DNA from: Orychophragmus violaceus | Lineage: Eukaryota; Streptophyta; Magnoliopsida; Brassicales; Brassicaceae | DNA length: 64,000 bases | Assembly: GCA_030180135.1 (NCBI GenBank) | Contig: CM058240.1 | Span: forward strand, 1,493,001 to 1,557,000 | Direction: 5' to 3' | Part shown: positions 1 to 11,807 of the stretch, piece after piece | How the letters are laid out: each line of letters begins with the position of its first letter | Position numbering within the stretch: position 1 is the stretch's first letter | Translations under genes and position numbers: made by a program | The notes under the pieces: model-generated | The model's database searches: none | Told to the model about the DNA's origin: nothing | The model's input: only the letters and a program-made list of their open reading frames with translations

Positions 1-257
1 CTTGAAGGATTCAACAACCAATATGAGGTAAGTCTTTCCATCATGCTTTTGATGAATCAAGATTCATTGGTTATTGTTTAAAAGGTTGATTTGTATCTGA
101 ATTACAGATGAGACATGAGCCTGAGGTTCCTGTTGTTGATGAAGCTCCGGTTTGGTTAGTTGATGGTGATCTCAGCAGCATACAGTACATTAGCGACGAG
201 CTATTCATAGAGATACTGGATCTACTTGATCCATTGACTCCTCCTGGTGACTGGTGA
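1..257 (+). CDS. NAC103-like transcription factor, last two exons (5' part outside window)
   Basis: Two exons are visible. Exon 1-27 reads LEGFNNQYE and ends at a GTAAGT donor. After an 80-bp intron ending ATTACAG, exon 108-257 encodes 49 residues and a TGA stop. The tail is acidic and hydrophobic (SDELFIEILDLLDP), as expected of a transcription activation region. No DNA-binding domain lies inside the window. The identity rests on position: the gene next to glutamyl-tRNA synthetase At5g64050 in Arabidopsis is NAC103 (At5g64060), and orientation and order fit. The sequence alone does not prove a NAC protein. Confidence 0.5.
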
Positions 258-727
258 AGCTATGGTCAGACTTAGAACCATTTTAGTATTTAGTATTTTA
301 GCTTATATGTTGTGTTTCTGTAACTGTGTTGCCTTAACTTAATAGATTTCATCATCATTTATGTGGTGACAACATTCGTTTGAAGTTCTTATTTCCATGG
401 ATCTTAGCTTAAATGTCAAAGGATACAAGGTTAAATGTCAACGATCACTTTTTTTACTGTGAATGCCACAGTTAACTTTGCGTTATAATGGGTGTATATA
501 TGTACAAGACATAATACAGGGATGTAAAGTCAAGGTAACAAAAGTTATGGGGATTTTATAATAAGAAGCTGCTTCTCAAGGCAGAATAAGGGCAAGCCAC
601 ATAACCCAACCAAATCAAAAAGGGTTTTAAGTTGGTATCTATTGGATATTATCTTGTAAAATCATAGGTGATGAATACTATACCACTTATTCACGTTTCG
701 AAAACATTATTCCGCTATATTTTACTA
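258..727. other. 3' UTR and spacer without recognisable gene
   Basis: This is the 3' flank of the NAC-like gene. It is AT-rich, and no ORF or structured repeat could be supported up to the Helitron terminus at 728. Confidence 0.5.
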
Positions 728-1702
728 CTAGTATAATTCGCTCGCACCATGTGCGAGCACAAATATTATTAAACATAAATTTCTAAAAATAAAAATTATT
801 AAATTAATTTAAGAACAATAATAATATTATAAAAATATGTATGAGAATATTTATAAATAAATATACATACATTATTATATTTAATAAAATATTTTATTTT
901 TATTAGAAATTAAATTAATAATAACAAAATAAATTGAAATTATAATTTTATGTATAAAAATCAATACATAAATATTTTATTTAAAATTTTACCAATTATA
1001 TATATAAATTAAAAATTTAAATAAATAATATAAATTTACTATATAAAATCCAAAACAATACTTATTAATGTTTAAAAATAATCATAAACGTTTTCATACT
1101 TATCATCTTATTTTTATTTTTTTATTGAATGTTATGTATATCTCTAAAACAAAATTAAAATATGTCATAAATATTTTTATATTCTATTATCTCATTTTAT
1201 TTTTTTATTTCTAGTCAAAGTTATATATATATATCTAAATAAAATTTAATTTTTTCATAAATATTTCATATTTATCATCTTATTTTTATTCTAAGGTAAT
1301 GTATATCTACCTAATAAAATAAAAAACTAATAAAACTATCAATATAGAAATTCATCTTATTTTTATTTTTTTATTGAATGTTATGTATATCTCTAAAATA
1401 AAATTAAAATATTTTATAAATATTTTTATATTCTATTATCTCTTTTTTTATCTTTGAGTCAAAGTAATATATATATCTCTAAAATAAAATTTAAAAATCT
1501 TCATAAATATTTCATATTTATCATCTTATTTTATTCTAAGGTAATGTATATCTACCTAATAAAATAAAAAACATAATAAAATTATCAATACAAAAATTAA
1601 GGTTAATACAGTAATTAACTTAATTTCATTAATGACAAATTAGTAATCAACCATTTTGAGATTGAATATAAGACCAAAAGCACTTCTCAATTAATATAAA
1701 GA
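728..1702 (-). mobile_element. Non-autonomous Helitron (975 bp, minus orientation)
   Basis: On the minus strand the element starts TCTTTATATTAATTGAGAAG (1702 downward), a typical plant Helitron 5' terminus. It ends with a GC-rich hairpin (GCTCGCAC / GTGCGAGC on the plus strand, about 740-757) followed by CTAG at 728-731. It sits between a host A and a host T with no target duplication, the usual Helitron insertion pattern. The interior is very AT-rich with no Rep/helicase coding capacity. Confidence 0.8.
1105..1590. repeat. Two diverged direct repeats of about 245 bp inside the Helitron
   Basis: The block beginning CATCTTATTTTTATTTTTTT near 1105 recurs near 1352. In both, the order of landmarks is the same: TTATGTATATCTCTAAAA, ATTCTATTATCTC, CATATTTATCATCTTATT, and GGTAATGTATATCTACC at the end. 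Internal amplification of this kind is common in non-autonomous Helitrons. Confidence 0.7.
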
Positions 1703-2039
1703 TTCGTAACATTCATCATTTTTTACGTTTTTATGTTTTTCATCATTTTCTTACGTTTTCATGTTTTTGAACCGAACTCAAAATCAAAAGAAAACAAATA
1801 ATTCTGAAATTATTTAATAGTAGTTATAATTTATTCATTTAGTCAATTGTTTTTGATGGCCCAAAAAAATAAAAACCATAAAAACTAGAATTTCAGATAA
1901 AAAAGATACCAACAAAAAAAAAACCAAATAAACAAGAGTCTAGAAAAGTCTTTAAGGTTCCTCCTAGATAGGATGATATTCCTTATAGTTCTGCCTAGTT
2001 GGTTAAGCAAATAGTTATTTACAGAATTCCTACACAAAT

Positions 2040-2815
2040 TCATGCAAACAATAATACATAATGATTATTTTTAATTATTTTGGTTTGTTCCATTTAATAT
2101 AATTATTTTATATTAATTTGATGGAATATAATTGAATCAAACTATAATCGAAAATAATTTAATATATTTTTGATTTTCAAATTTTATAACTAAACTGACT
2201 AAATACAAATATACTAAAATAAAATCAAAATACGAAAATAACTAAATTGGTATTAAACCGAGGTTTGGATATTTACCCGAAACCCGAAATCTAAACTCGA
2301 ATTCGATCCTAAAATCCGATCTCGATCCGAACCGATTCTATAAAAATATCCGAATGAGGCTTAAGTCTAGGTATTTTGGATATTGGATAATATCCAAACC
2401 CGAACCGAATGAGTACCCGAAATAACCAAGAGTTTTATTTAATTTTAAATAATCTTACTATTTTTAGTATTTTTGGGTAGTTTAAATAGTTTTATCGGTT
2501 TTTTTGGTAGCATATATATTTTTCGTGTAATTTTGGATATTTTTAGGTAGTTTAAATACATATTTTTATGAGATTTTTGAGTATTTTCAGATTCTTTTGC
2601 ATATTTTTTGGAGTTTTGGGAATTTTTGGTAGTTTCGGGTATCCGTATCCGATCCGAACCCGATAAGTCATGAACTGAACCCGACCCGGTATATAGAAAT
2701 ATTTGAACGGTCTTATAGTCCTAAACCGAAAAATCCGAAAACCCAAAAAATTCGATAGAATCTGAATGGATACCCAAAAGCCCATGCCTGATTAAACCTA
2801 TACAACAAAAACGGA
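2040..2815. repeat. TTCGGTT/AACCGAA-rich dispersed repeat island 1
   Basis: The left part is homologous to 25670-25925: both contain AACAATAATACAT, TGGTTTGTTC and GAATATAA blocks in the same order. The right part is dense in CCGAA, CCCGAA and CGGAT words in an AT-rich background. ORFs here are repeat-derived. Mobility and termini could not be determined. Confidence 0.65.
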
Positions 2816-3028
2816 AAATAACTGACCGAAACGAACTGATAATACAAACGTTAATGTCTAGATTGTGCTATATAAACAGGGCCATATAATTATAAAATAG
2901 AATATGGGGATGTAAGTTTAAAATTACGAATGTTATAAGGCTTTTATCGAATATTTGCTTTTCAATTCCACCGCGAGCAAGCAGACGACTTTCTACTCCT
3001 ACGATTAATCCTTTTATCCTCAACGAAA

Positions 3029-5821
3029 ATGGCGAGCCTCGTCTTCAATACACCGTGGCTTAGGGTTAGGTCGTTACCGGAGTTAGCTCCTACTTACCTC
3101 CTCCGACGTCAATCTTCTTCATTTTACTGTTCCCGGCGAAGATTCGCGGTCGTTGCTTGTTCATCACCCGGCAATAATAACGGGTCTGTCAGAGTCCGTT
3201 TCGCGCCTTCTCCTACTGGCAATCTCCATGTGGGTGGAGCAAGAACTGCTCTCTTCAACTACCTCTTCGCAAGGTTCGTGATCTGTTTAAAAGTCGATTC
3301 CTTTCAGAACAGAACAGAATAAGAGTTTTGGGTTTGGGACTGATTGAGTTTCTCAGGTCTAAAGGTGGAAAATTTGTGCTGAGGATTGAGGATACGGATT
3401 TGGAGAGATCAACACGTGAATCTGAAGCAGCTGTTCTTCAGGATCTCTCGTGGTTAGGTCTTGATTGGGATGAAGGTGTCACTTCTTCTTCATGTGCCAA
3501 TAATTTTAGGGTTCCCACGATGGTAGTGTAATGAAGATTGGGATTGAAATTGCAGGTCCTGGTGTTGGTGGAGACTTTGGTCCTTACAGACAATCTGAAA
3601 GAAATGCTCTTTACAAACAGTATGCTGAGAAGCTTTTAGAGTCAGGACAGGTTTATCGATGCTTTTGCTCTAGTGAGGTGATTATCTTCAAACCTTGTTG
3701 CTTGTTGTCTCTTTGACTCTGTTGTTGACTTTGATTAATTGCAATGTTTATGTAGGAACTTGTAAAGATGAAGGAGATTGCAAAGTTAAAACAATTGCCT
3801 CCTGTATATACTGGTAAATGGGCAACCGCTACTGATGCTGAAATAGATCAAGAGTTAGAAAAGGGAACACCTTTTACTTACCGGTTTCGTGTGCCAAAGG
3901 AAGGGTCTTTGAAAATCAATGACTTGATTCGTGGTGAGGTACGTTTGGTGGCTTATTCTCAATCAATGGTTAGATAGGATAAAGTTGATACCTTTCATTG
4001 TGAACCTGGTATTGTTATTGACCATGTGTGATAGTGTCTTGAAGGTATCTTGGAACTTGGATACTCTTGGAGATTTTGTGGTAATGAGGAGTAATGGCCA
4101 ACCTGTTTACAACTTTTGTGTTACGGTAGATGATGCAACCATGGCTATTTCACATGTTATAAGGTTACTACTCAAGTCTACTCCAATGCCTTTTTTATTT
4201 TCTAAAAATGTTTGAATGTGATCCTGCTCAGATCTTTTAACTTTCATTTCAGGGCTGAAGAACACTTACCTAATACTTTAAGACAGGCTCTAATCTACAA
4301 GGTAAGCACTAGCTTGCTTATGTGTGTTTCTTTCAATTGCTTTCCAAAGTCATATGATCTTGAAGATAGGACGACGAATTTGATTTAGTGCTGTCTGCAT
4401 GAATTATAATGGCAGGCTCTGGAGTTCCAGATGCCTCAGTTTGCACATGTTTCTTTAATTCTAGCTCCGGATAGAAGTAAATTATCAAAGCGACATGGGG
4501 CAACTTCTGTAGGCCAGGTGTTTAAAGCTGTACTTCGCGTTGATCATAGATTACTCAACTGCTGATTCGTCATCTCACTTCTGTGTTGGGTTGATAAAAC
4601 AGTACAGAGAGATGGGATTCTTACCTCAGGGAATGGTTAACTATTTGGCACTCTTAGGTTGGGGAGACGGCACTGAAAATGAATTCTTCACACTCGAGGA
4701 ACTTGGTAAGTCGTTCTTGTTGACTATAATCTTGATTTGTATGATCTTTATCTTCATCCTTTATTTTTTTTTCTGATTTATTGGTTGAATGTTTGTTCTT
4801 GATTTGCAGTTGAAAAGTTTTCGATTGAACGTGTCAACAAAAGTGGTGCGATTTTCGATTCTACAAAGTTAAGGTGATATAGAATTTGCTTAGCTGTTTG
4901 AATGATCCAATCTTTTTACTAATAAATGACTTCAATGTTGCATATCTATAAACTCGAAGATGGATGAACGGTCAACATCTGAAGGCACTTCCATCTGAAA
5001 AACTAACAAAACTTGTTGGTGAGCGATGGAAGAGCGCTGGTATCTTAACAGAATCTGAGGGGAGCTTTGTAGATGTAAGGTTTCTAATCATGTCCTCATA
5101 CTTTCTTTTGATAGACTTACCGAGTTTGAGCTTTTTGTTGAAGTACAGGAAGCTGTCGAGCTTCTCAAGGATGGGATTGATTTAGTGACAGATTCAGACA
5201 AAGTACTGTTGAACTTACTTTCATATCCTTTACACACTACATTAGCTAGGTAACTATCAAACCGTTTGAGCATCCTGCATTGCCTTATTCCTTTCAATGA
5301 AGTGGTGATTTGAGTTTTGTTACACCTGATGCAGCCCTGAAGCAAAGCCAGCCGTTGAAGACAAGCTTCATGAAGTAGCAGCCAGCCTCATAGCTGCTTA
5401 TGACAGCGGTGAGATCCCAAGCGCTTTAGCAGAAGGACAAATTGGTTGGCAGAAATGGGTGAAAGCCTTTGGCAAATCATTGAAACGCAAAGTTAGTCAT
5501 CTCTCTAAACCAGTTTATATCAGAACAACATCTGTTCTCTTTGAACAAACAAACCTTACATGTATATTTTTATGATACCGGTTACAGGGGAAATTACTTT
5601 TCATGCCACTACGAGTGTTGCTAACGGGAAAACTCCATGGACCTGAGATGGCCACCAGTATTGTTCTCATTTATAAAGCTGGAAGTCCAGGTATTGTAGT
5701 TCCTCAGGCCGGGTTTGTGTCCTTGGAGGAACGGTTTAAGATCCTTAGGGAGGTTGATTGGGAAGCTTTGAACAAAGGCGTGAGTGTACCTCTTGAATCT
5801 ACTGCCGCGGTATCAACCTGA
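3029..5821 (+). CDS. ERS/OVA3: Glutamyl-tRNA synthetase, plastid/mitochondrial type
   Basis: A class I aminoacyl-tRNA synthetase that charges tRNA-Glu in plastids and mitochondria. In plastids Glu-tRNA also feeds tetrapyrrole synthesis. I place 13 exons: 3029-3273, 3357-3475, 3556-3677, 3756-3938, 4045-4163, 4253-4301, 4416-4517, 4603-4705, 4810-4873, 4960-5074, 5149-5249, 5335-5491 and 5588-5821. They join in frame to 570 aa, the length I recall for the Arabidopsis protein. The first 50 or so residues are Ser/Arg-rich, fitting a dual transit peptide. Then come FAPSPTGNLHVGGART with the HIGH-type motif, FVLRIEDTD, and KLSKR as the KMSKS loop. The anticodon-binding part ends in a non-conserved Ser/Thr tail. 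No disabling change was seen. Confidence 0.95.
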
Positions 5822-6062
5822 GAAAATTCGTTTAGTTGGTGAAAAGACCATCTCAAAGATTCGATGTCTCGTCCATTTGTAGAGTATTGTGTTCTTGATC
5901 AAGCTCATGTTTTTTGCCTAAAGTTAGGAACAAACCAGAGAGCAGAAACATCTTAAGGCTAGTTTTTAATTTGCTGTCTATGTTCTGTGTTTTTACATCT
6001 TCTTGTTTGACTTTTTGTTTCTCTTGAGATAATATTATAGTGGTGGAAGCTCTCTTTTAGAA

Positions 6063-6103
6063 GCACACATTGTTGATGTCAAAAAAAAAAGGCACACATT
6101 GTT
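6063..6103 (+). mobile_element. Ultra-short retroposed tail with 12-bp target duplication
   Basis: GCACACATTGTT occurs at 6063-6074 and again at 6092-6103. Between them is only GATGTC, ten A and one G (6075-6091). A poly(A) tract bounded by a perfect direct repeat is the mark of target-primed reverse transcription. Almost the whole source RNA is missing, so the insertion is extremely 5'-truncated. Confidence 0.6.
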
Positions 6104-6359
6104 CTTTATATGAAAGATAAACATCAAATGGAGTCAATTGTCCAAAATCTGACTTGACCCGGAAAAAAAATCAGATTGGGCTAATCTGGATCAGGCTCGG
6201 GTCATTTCGGGCTTGACCCGACTGGGGTTAGGGAAACAGGATGAACCTGAGTTGGAACCAGAGATTTTGGAGCTGAGTGGTGGGGACTGAAGTGAAGCTA
6301 ACCACATAAACACTTGAAAGAGAATCTGAAAGACTCAAACTTTAAAGTAAGCCTGAGAT

Positions 6360-6780
6360 GTTTAACCGAACCGAGCTGACCAAACTGAACCGAGAAAGTT
6401 TGGTTTGGTTCGGTTAGCTCGGTTCGGTTACTTCGGCAAGTTTGTAAAAATGGTTATCGGTTCGGTTTAGGTTCGATGAACCGATCAGATAACCGATATT
6501 TATAAATTGATTTAAATTAAATAAATCGATTTTAACCAAAATACACTTAAATTTCTGAACTAAACCGAATTATTCAAAATAATTGAATTTAACCAAAATT
6601 AAAAAAAAAAAAAAAAAAACGGTTAATTTTGGTTTAGAATTTGATAACCCAAATTAACTGATAATCTAACCAAACTAAACCAAATTGTTATTCAGTTAAT
6701 TTCGGAAATTTTTAGATAACCAAACTAACCGAAAAACCAAAATATTCGAACCAAACCGATCTGAAGAACCGAACTTTCAA
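6360..6780. repeat. TTCGGTT-rich dispersed repeat island 2
   Basis: Lies between the synthetase and PSAN genes. It contains runs of AACCGAACC and GGTTCGGTT on both strands and a poly(A) tract of about 20 at about 6600. Words such as TTCGGTTAG recur in both orientations, so the block has imperfect dyad character. Confidence 0.6.
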
Positions 6781-6863
6781 CCCTTCTTTATAAGCTTCAT
6801 TCAAACTTTGAGTAGTAAGAAAAGGTTTGGACTTTTGCCAAATAGGACCAAAGGGAAATCTCA

Positions 6864-6871
6864 CCTTATCC
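6864..6871 (-). promoter_or_regulatory. Candidate I-box (GGATAAGG) upstream of PSAN
   Basis: CCTTATCC on the plus strand is GGATAAGG on the minus strand, 125-132 bp before the PSAN start codon. I-boxes with a GATAAG core are common in promoters of light-regulated photosynthesis genes. The match is short and could be chance. Confidence 0.3.
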
Positions 6872-6995
6872 ACACTCCAACCACAATCCCTTATTACATT
6901 CACGTCCATCATCCTCATTCATCTCTAATACTAAAATATAATCCCTTCCTTCTTCAGTCCACCAATCAAACCCAAAAACTCTTTAATTTCTCTAA

Positions 6996-7708
6996 ATGGC
7001 GGCCATGAACTCGAGTGTTCTCACCTGCAGCTACGCAATCTCTGGTACTAGCTCACTAGAGCTAAGCCAGAAAGTGGGTTTGATCAATTCATCAGTTGGG
7101 TTTGGTCAGAAGAAACAAACAATTCCTGTCATCAAAGCTCAACGAGTTGGTGGTGAAGATGCTGATGGATCTAATGGAAGAAGATCCGCCATGGTTTTCT
7201 TAGCTGCTACACTCTTCTCCTCAGCTGCTGTCTCTGCTTCTGCTAATGCTGGCGTCATCGATGAATACCTCGAGAAGAGTAAAGCCAACAAAGTAAAATT
7301 CTTGAAAAAGTTCTGAATCTTGAGATCTATAAAGAAACCTTTTTTTATGAAAGTAATTGTTTTTTTTTTTTTTTGTTGAAACTTCTGATTAATAGGAACT
7401 TAATGATCAGAAGAGATTGGCAACAAGTGGAGCAAACTTTGCGAGAGCATTCACTGTTCAATTTGGAAGCTGTAAGTTCCCTGAGAATTTCACTGGATGT
7501 CAAGATCTTGCCAAGCAAAAGGTTCTTATTCTAAAAATTCAATCTTTTCTTTCTTTCTTTGTGAGATGGTTAATTGAAGTGAGATTATGATGTTCTTCTT
7601 GGTTTTGTATTTTTGCAGAAAGTTCCATTTATCTCAGACGATTTGGCGTTGGAATGTGAAGGCAAAGACAAGTACAAGTGTGGTTCCAATGTTTTCTGGA
7701 AATGGTGA
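6996..7708 (+). CDS. PSAN: Photosystem I reaction centre subunit N
   Basis: A lumenal subunit of photosystem I needed for efficient plastocyanin docking. Exons 6996-7292, 7396-7521 and 7619-7708 encode 170 aa. Residues 1 to about 50 look like a Ser-rich stroma-targeting sequence. The twin-arginine NGRRSAMVFLAATLFSSA, followed by ANAG, looks like a lumenal (Tat-type) signal and cleavage site. The mature part has Cys-containing segments FGSCKFPENFTGCQDL and ECEGKDKYKCGSNVFWKW, the family's conserved C-terminus. The start is the first of two close Met (MAAMNSS). Intact. Confidence 0.95.
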
Positions 7709-7849
7709 TTAAGTTTGTTTGTTTGTATGCGCTCTTGTATAATCCTAACAATCTATCTATGTATCTGTTCATCAAAGTTCTCATATTCATTTGAATCTAT
7801 CAAAGTTATATCACCTTGGGCGAGTAGATGAAAAATGATCGAGTTATAA

Positions 7850-8163
7850 ACTGGTTTGGTTTTTATATGTGCTTGAATATGCCTGATTTAGTTTCAAAGA
7901 ATTCAGTTCAGAATGTTCAGTTTTGGTTGAACTAAGTAGCCGAAAATCAAATTTAATCGAAATTATTCAAAATTTTAACTAAATTAAACCGAATTTAATC
8001 AAAAATCGAAAACGGCACAATTTTTACTAAACCAACTTAACCAAAAATCGAACAGAACCGAATTTTTATTCAATTCATTTCGGTTGAATTTTGTGAAAAC
8101 CAAACTAATCCTAAACCAAATTATCCTACCCGAATTACCGGATCTAACCGAATTCGCATGTCT
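7850..8163. repeat. TTCGGTT-rich dispersed repeat island 3
   Basis: Spacer between the convergent PSAN and PMT26 genes. Reiterated AACCGAA, AATCGAA and CCAAACTAA words without coding potential. Confidence 0.55.
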
Positions 8164-8209
8164 AAATTATAACATTTGTTTTGTTCAAAAAAAAAAATTA
8201 TAACATTTG
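8164..8209 (+). mobile_element. Ultra-short retroposed tail with ~15-bp target duplication
   Basis: AAATTATAACATTTG at 8164-8178 recurs at 8195-8209. The insert (8179-8194) is TTTTGTTC plus about eight A, although the A-run makes the exact border ambiguous. It has the same architecture as the sites at 6063, 38752, 56282 and 61647. Confidence 0.65.
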
Positions 8210-8456
8210 ATAGATTCAAGCATATAAAAGAAACTGAAGAGTACCCCATCTGCCTGTAATCTAACTTTACCTTAGAAACTCAAGAAAGTTCATCATATTA
8301 GTACAAACAAATGACTCAACTCAGACTCGACGCTAAAAAAATAACAAAAATAAAAGAAATTTCCTAAAAGACACAAAATATGATAACGAGTTAATAAAAG
8401 AGTGTGTGTTGCGTTACAAAAAGAGTGGGTTGGGGACTCGAACTAAGTTCATTTCT

Positions 8457-11400
8457 TCAAGCAGCGATAGCGTAAGCGAGAGTCTCAACTTGTTTGGGTC
8501 TCCAAATTGACTTCTGAACAGAAAGCAAACCTTCTTTATCCTTAGAGTAAGTCATACGAACTTCCCATTTCATCGCTTTCACCATTGCTTCCATTTCTTG
8601 TATGGTTTGGGCATCGTCCCGGACTATCAGCGTCCCTTCCGGTCTCAATATCCGATCCACTTCCGCCACAACCGCTGTTAGATTGCACCTGTTAAGTAAA
8701 AAACAAAAAAGAGTTTTGTTAGTTAGTTATCATGTTTCTGTTGTTTGTTTGAAACAAAGACTCTTTCACCATACGCCACTAGCTCGACTGGCAAAAGACC
8801 CTTGGAATAATCCAAGAGATCATAGGATCGCTGGCAGCTGAGGAGTATTCTCCTCTCCAAAAGAGAGTGAATTTAACCTGGTTTGGGTTCGTCTCAAGGG
8901 ACGTACGGGTACTATGGCCCCCGGACCTCCTGATATTCAGAGAAGAAAAAAAAAAAACAGAGACTCTCTTTCTTACACAACAGACCTTTGTTTGAGTTTG
9001 GAGAAAAGATGGTCGGCGTGAAGAAGATCGTATGACCTCGGGTAAGTACTGAAAGATTCACACCAATCATGGTATATACCAAAGAGTCCTCGTTCATAGA
9101 TTATTGCTAATGTGTCTGGTGAATCTATTGGAACCACATTCATCACCCACACTTCCAATTCTCTTAGAGCCGCTGCAAATCTGCAAAGAGAACCAAACAC
9201 ACAAACATTAAAGTAGGTATCCATTATGTTCTGTTTCATTTTTTACTTACCCTCCATAAACGGATCTCATGTCCATGACATTTCTAACGGATGCCCAGTC
9301 GATTCCTAAACCTTTAAGGTATGATTTAGTCACTACCCGTTTCCAATGTTCGTAGTCAGCGGTGAAATCTTCTGGTGCTGCTTTTCCATAAACTCCAGTC
9401 TGGGAACTCGATAACCAGAACGGTGGTTTCTCTAATCTCGCTGGCCATTGCTCCGGCCACTGAGCTCCACGTTGCGTTTTGTCTTCTGGTGCGGTGTGCA
9501 TACATGCTTGAAGTGGGACTTTCCTGTAAACACCACACCCAAAAATCAGATTAAATGATTTTTATAAGCACAATACCAAAACAATTATAGAAAAACATAC
9601 CAAGATGCATTTGGGTCATCAGAGTTTGGACATATCGGAGGTTCTTGTTCTGATCTGCTTGTGTAGCACTCATTTGAGATAGGCTTTTTGTAAGTAGCTA
9701 CACCGACTCCGTTGATTGTGTCCTTGTTGATGGAGATGAGTTCCCAACACAATTTCTTAGTGAGTTCACTCATAGCTGCAAAATTAGCCAACAGGCAGTG
9801 TCAGAAAACATGTTCCAAAGAAATTATATATATACAGAGGATAACGTTTTTTACAACCTTTCCAAATTCCAACATCTTCGGGTTTCTTCTGATAAACAGG
9901 AGTAGCAGACCACACAAAGAAGCCACCGGGTCTTAATAAACGGTTAAGCTCCAGAAGGAGTTTTCCACCTGTCCATAGTGGACACAAACATCAGAGAGAT
10001 AACAAAGCGTTTGACGGATCAATAGAAACAGATGGTTAAGATCCAGGAGGAGTTTTCCATCTATGGGGGTTATGCTACTTACCTTCTATGTGCCATGGCA
10101 CTCTACAGCGAGCACAGTGAACAATGTCGAAAACTCTGCCAGGGAAAGGTAGTCTTGTAGTGCCCATCACTGCAGAAATGGCAGGAATACCTCTCTCAAG
10201 AGCAAACTGCACTTGGGCTTCATGTTCATCTTTAGGTGCAAGGGACATGGTGATCACGTCTCTGTCAAAGAGGAAACCTCCAAAGCTTGCAACACCACAT
10301 CCAACATCCAAGATCACGCGAGAGCGTTTACCCCACGCGATAGCAGGGACAGACTGTCAAGCAGATTTTACATCAGAAGAGGAACTTCATAAGCACACAT
10401 ATTATCCCCTAAAGTAATCATAGTACAAACCAATTCAGTCTTTCTAACAAAATACGGGGAGTAGAAAACAACAGGATGCATAAAACAAACAAAGGGTAAC
10501 AAAAGGATTATATTTGAAGTAGTAACCCAATTCAGACATTCTAACAAAAGAATTACATTTGAATACCAACCTCCTGTATGAAATCGATGTAATGAAGAGC
10601 ACCATGCTTGAATTGGGTTCCTCCTCCAGGAAAAGTTAGATACTCACCGGTAACTTTAACCCAATTTTGATGCCCCTTATACTCAGCAAGCTTGGTATGA
10701 GGGACATTGGTGTACCAGATCTGCATAAACGAAAATATTTGTACTAGGTCTTTCTACATATTATATATATACATATAATGACAGTGAACAAAGTGAGCAG
10801 ACCTTTTCACGACTTTTGGGCCACTCAATTGGCCGCTTGTATCCTTCAGGCAAAGGAACGAGGCAGGTGGGCGGGCTGTCTGGGCAATGTCTCTCACGAT
10901 GCTCATAATGTTTAGTACTCTTAAGACTCCTAATGTCTTGCACATTGTCTAGACAGGGAATGTAATCCGGTCCGGCAGTTGTATTGCAGAGTGTCCATTT
11001 GAAATCAATTTGATCACCAGAACCCTTCTGAGCTTCTTTCTCATTTTTGGACTCTGTTGCCTGAGTTGAAAATGAACCATTTTGTGCAATAGTTTCATTC
11101 AGTAGCTCTAGCTGTGCCCCAGGAGGCGAAAGATCACCTGAGGTCTCGTTCTTAGGTTGACTCTCTTGCTCCAAATTGCCTGTTTTGGTTTCTTTATCAC
11201 CCTTTGCTTCTGTATCATCGTCGCTGGAATTTTTCTCACTGTCATCAGCCTCAAATTTCTTTTGGTTTTCACCATCCTCACCGGACTCATTGTCCTCTGT
11301 TTCAGGTTTAGTTTGCTTTTCAGTCGAGTCAGGATTTTCTTCATCTAGCTTGTCTTTCAAATTTTTTTTCTCAGTTGAATCACTTCCACCACCATTCTCT

Positions 11401-11807
11401 GACTTCGAGTCATCTTTTTTACTTTCCCCACCTTCGGTCTCACTTTTTGTCTCACCAGATGAAGAAGACTCCTCTTCAAGTTTCTCTTCCTGGTCCTCTT
11501 TTTTGCTAGAGCTCTCATCGCCTTGAGGCAAGTTTGCATCACCATCTCCTTTTTTCTCCTCGTTTGGTGTTTTCTCTTCAAAGTTCTGGCCATTGCCTTC
11601 CTCTGCAGTCGGGGTCATCTGTTTCTTTATCCCATCTTTGTTGTCCAGAGAAACCACATCAACATTCTGAGCTGGTCCAAGAGAGGATGATGTCATCATC
11701 CAGATCCCGACTAAGCATAGGGCCACAAACACAACAATTGTCACTGTTGAGCAATAACTCGATGCGGGCCTCCTGTTATCTATCCTAGTATACCTTGGTT
11801 GTGCCAT
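8457..11807 (-). CDS. PMT26: Probable methyltransferase PMT26 (Golgi, DUF248 family)
   Basis: A type II Golgi membrane protein of the pectin methyltransferase-like family (QUA2/TSD2 relatives), thought to methylate cell-wall polysaccharides. Exons in transcript order: 11807-10803, 10720-10571, 10353-10083, 9968-9858, 9775-9601, 9523-9251, 9180-8986 and 8688-8457, giving 803 aa. Residues 1-22 are cytosolic and about 23-42 form the membrane anchor (VTIVVFVALCLVGIWMM). A long acidic, Lys/Glu/Ser-rich stem, typical of PMT24-27, runs to about residue 260. The catalytic half has the SAM motif ILDVGCGVASFGG, the DIVHCARC segment and a second Rossmann half (NVMDMRSVYGGFAAAL). I start at MAQPRYTR because upstream residues are not family-like. 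An intron also lies in the 5' UTR. Confidence 0.93.
8768..8960 (+). mobile_element. tRNA-derived SINE in the last intron of PMT26
   Basis: On the plus strand (antisense to PMT26) the element has a pol III A-box-like TAGCTCGACTGG near its start. A B-box-like GGTTCGTCTC lies about 100 bp further on, and a poly(A) tail ends it near 8958. It is flanked by AGACTCTTTC (8758-8767) and AGACTCTCTTTC (8961-8972), an imperfect target-site duplication. Length and layout fit Brassicaceae SINEs. Confidence 0.75.

Noticed and set aside
720..760. Inverted repeat GCTCGCAC / GTGCGAGC as a terminator or CRISPR-like unit
   Set aside because: A single hairpin next to CTAG in a plant context is a Helitron 3' end; no spaced repeats exist.
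11157..11788. Ser/Phe-rich plus-strand ORFs and Lys/Arg-rich minus-strand ORFs at the PMT26 5' end
   Set aside because: They are other-frame shadows of the acidic stem of PMT26.
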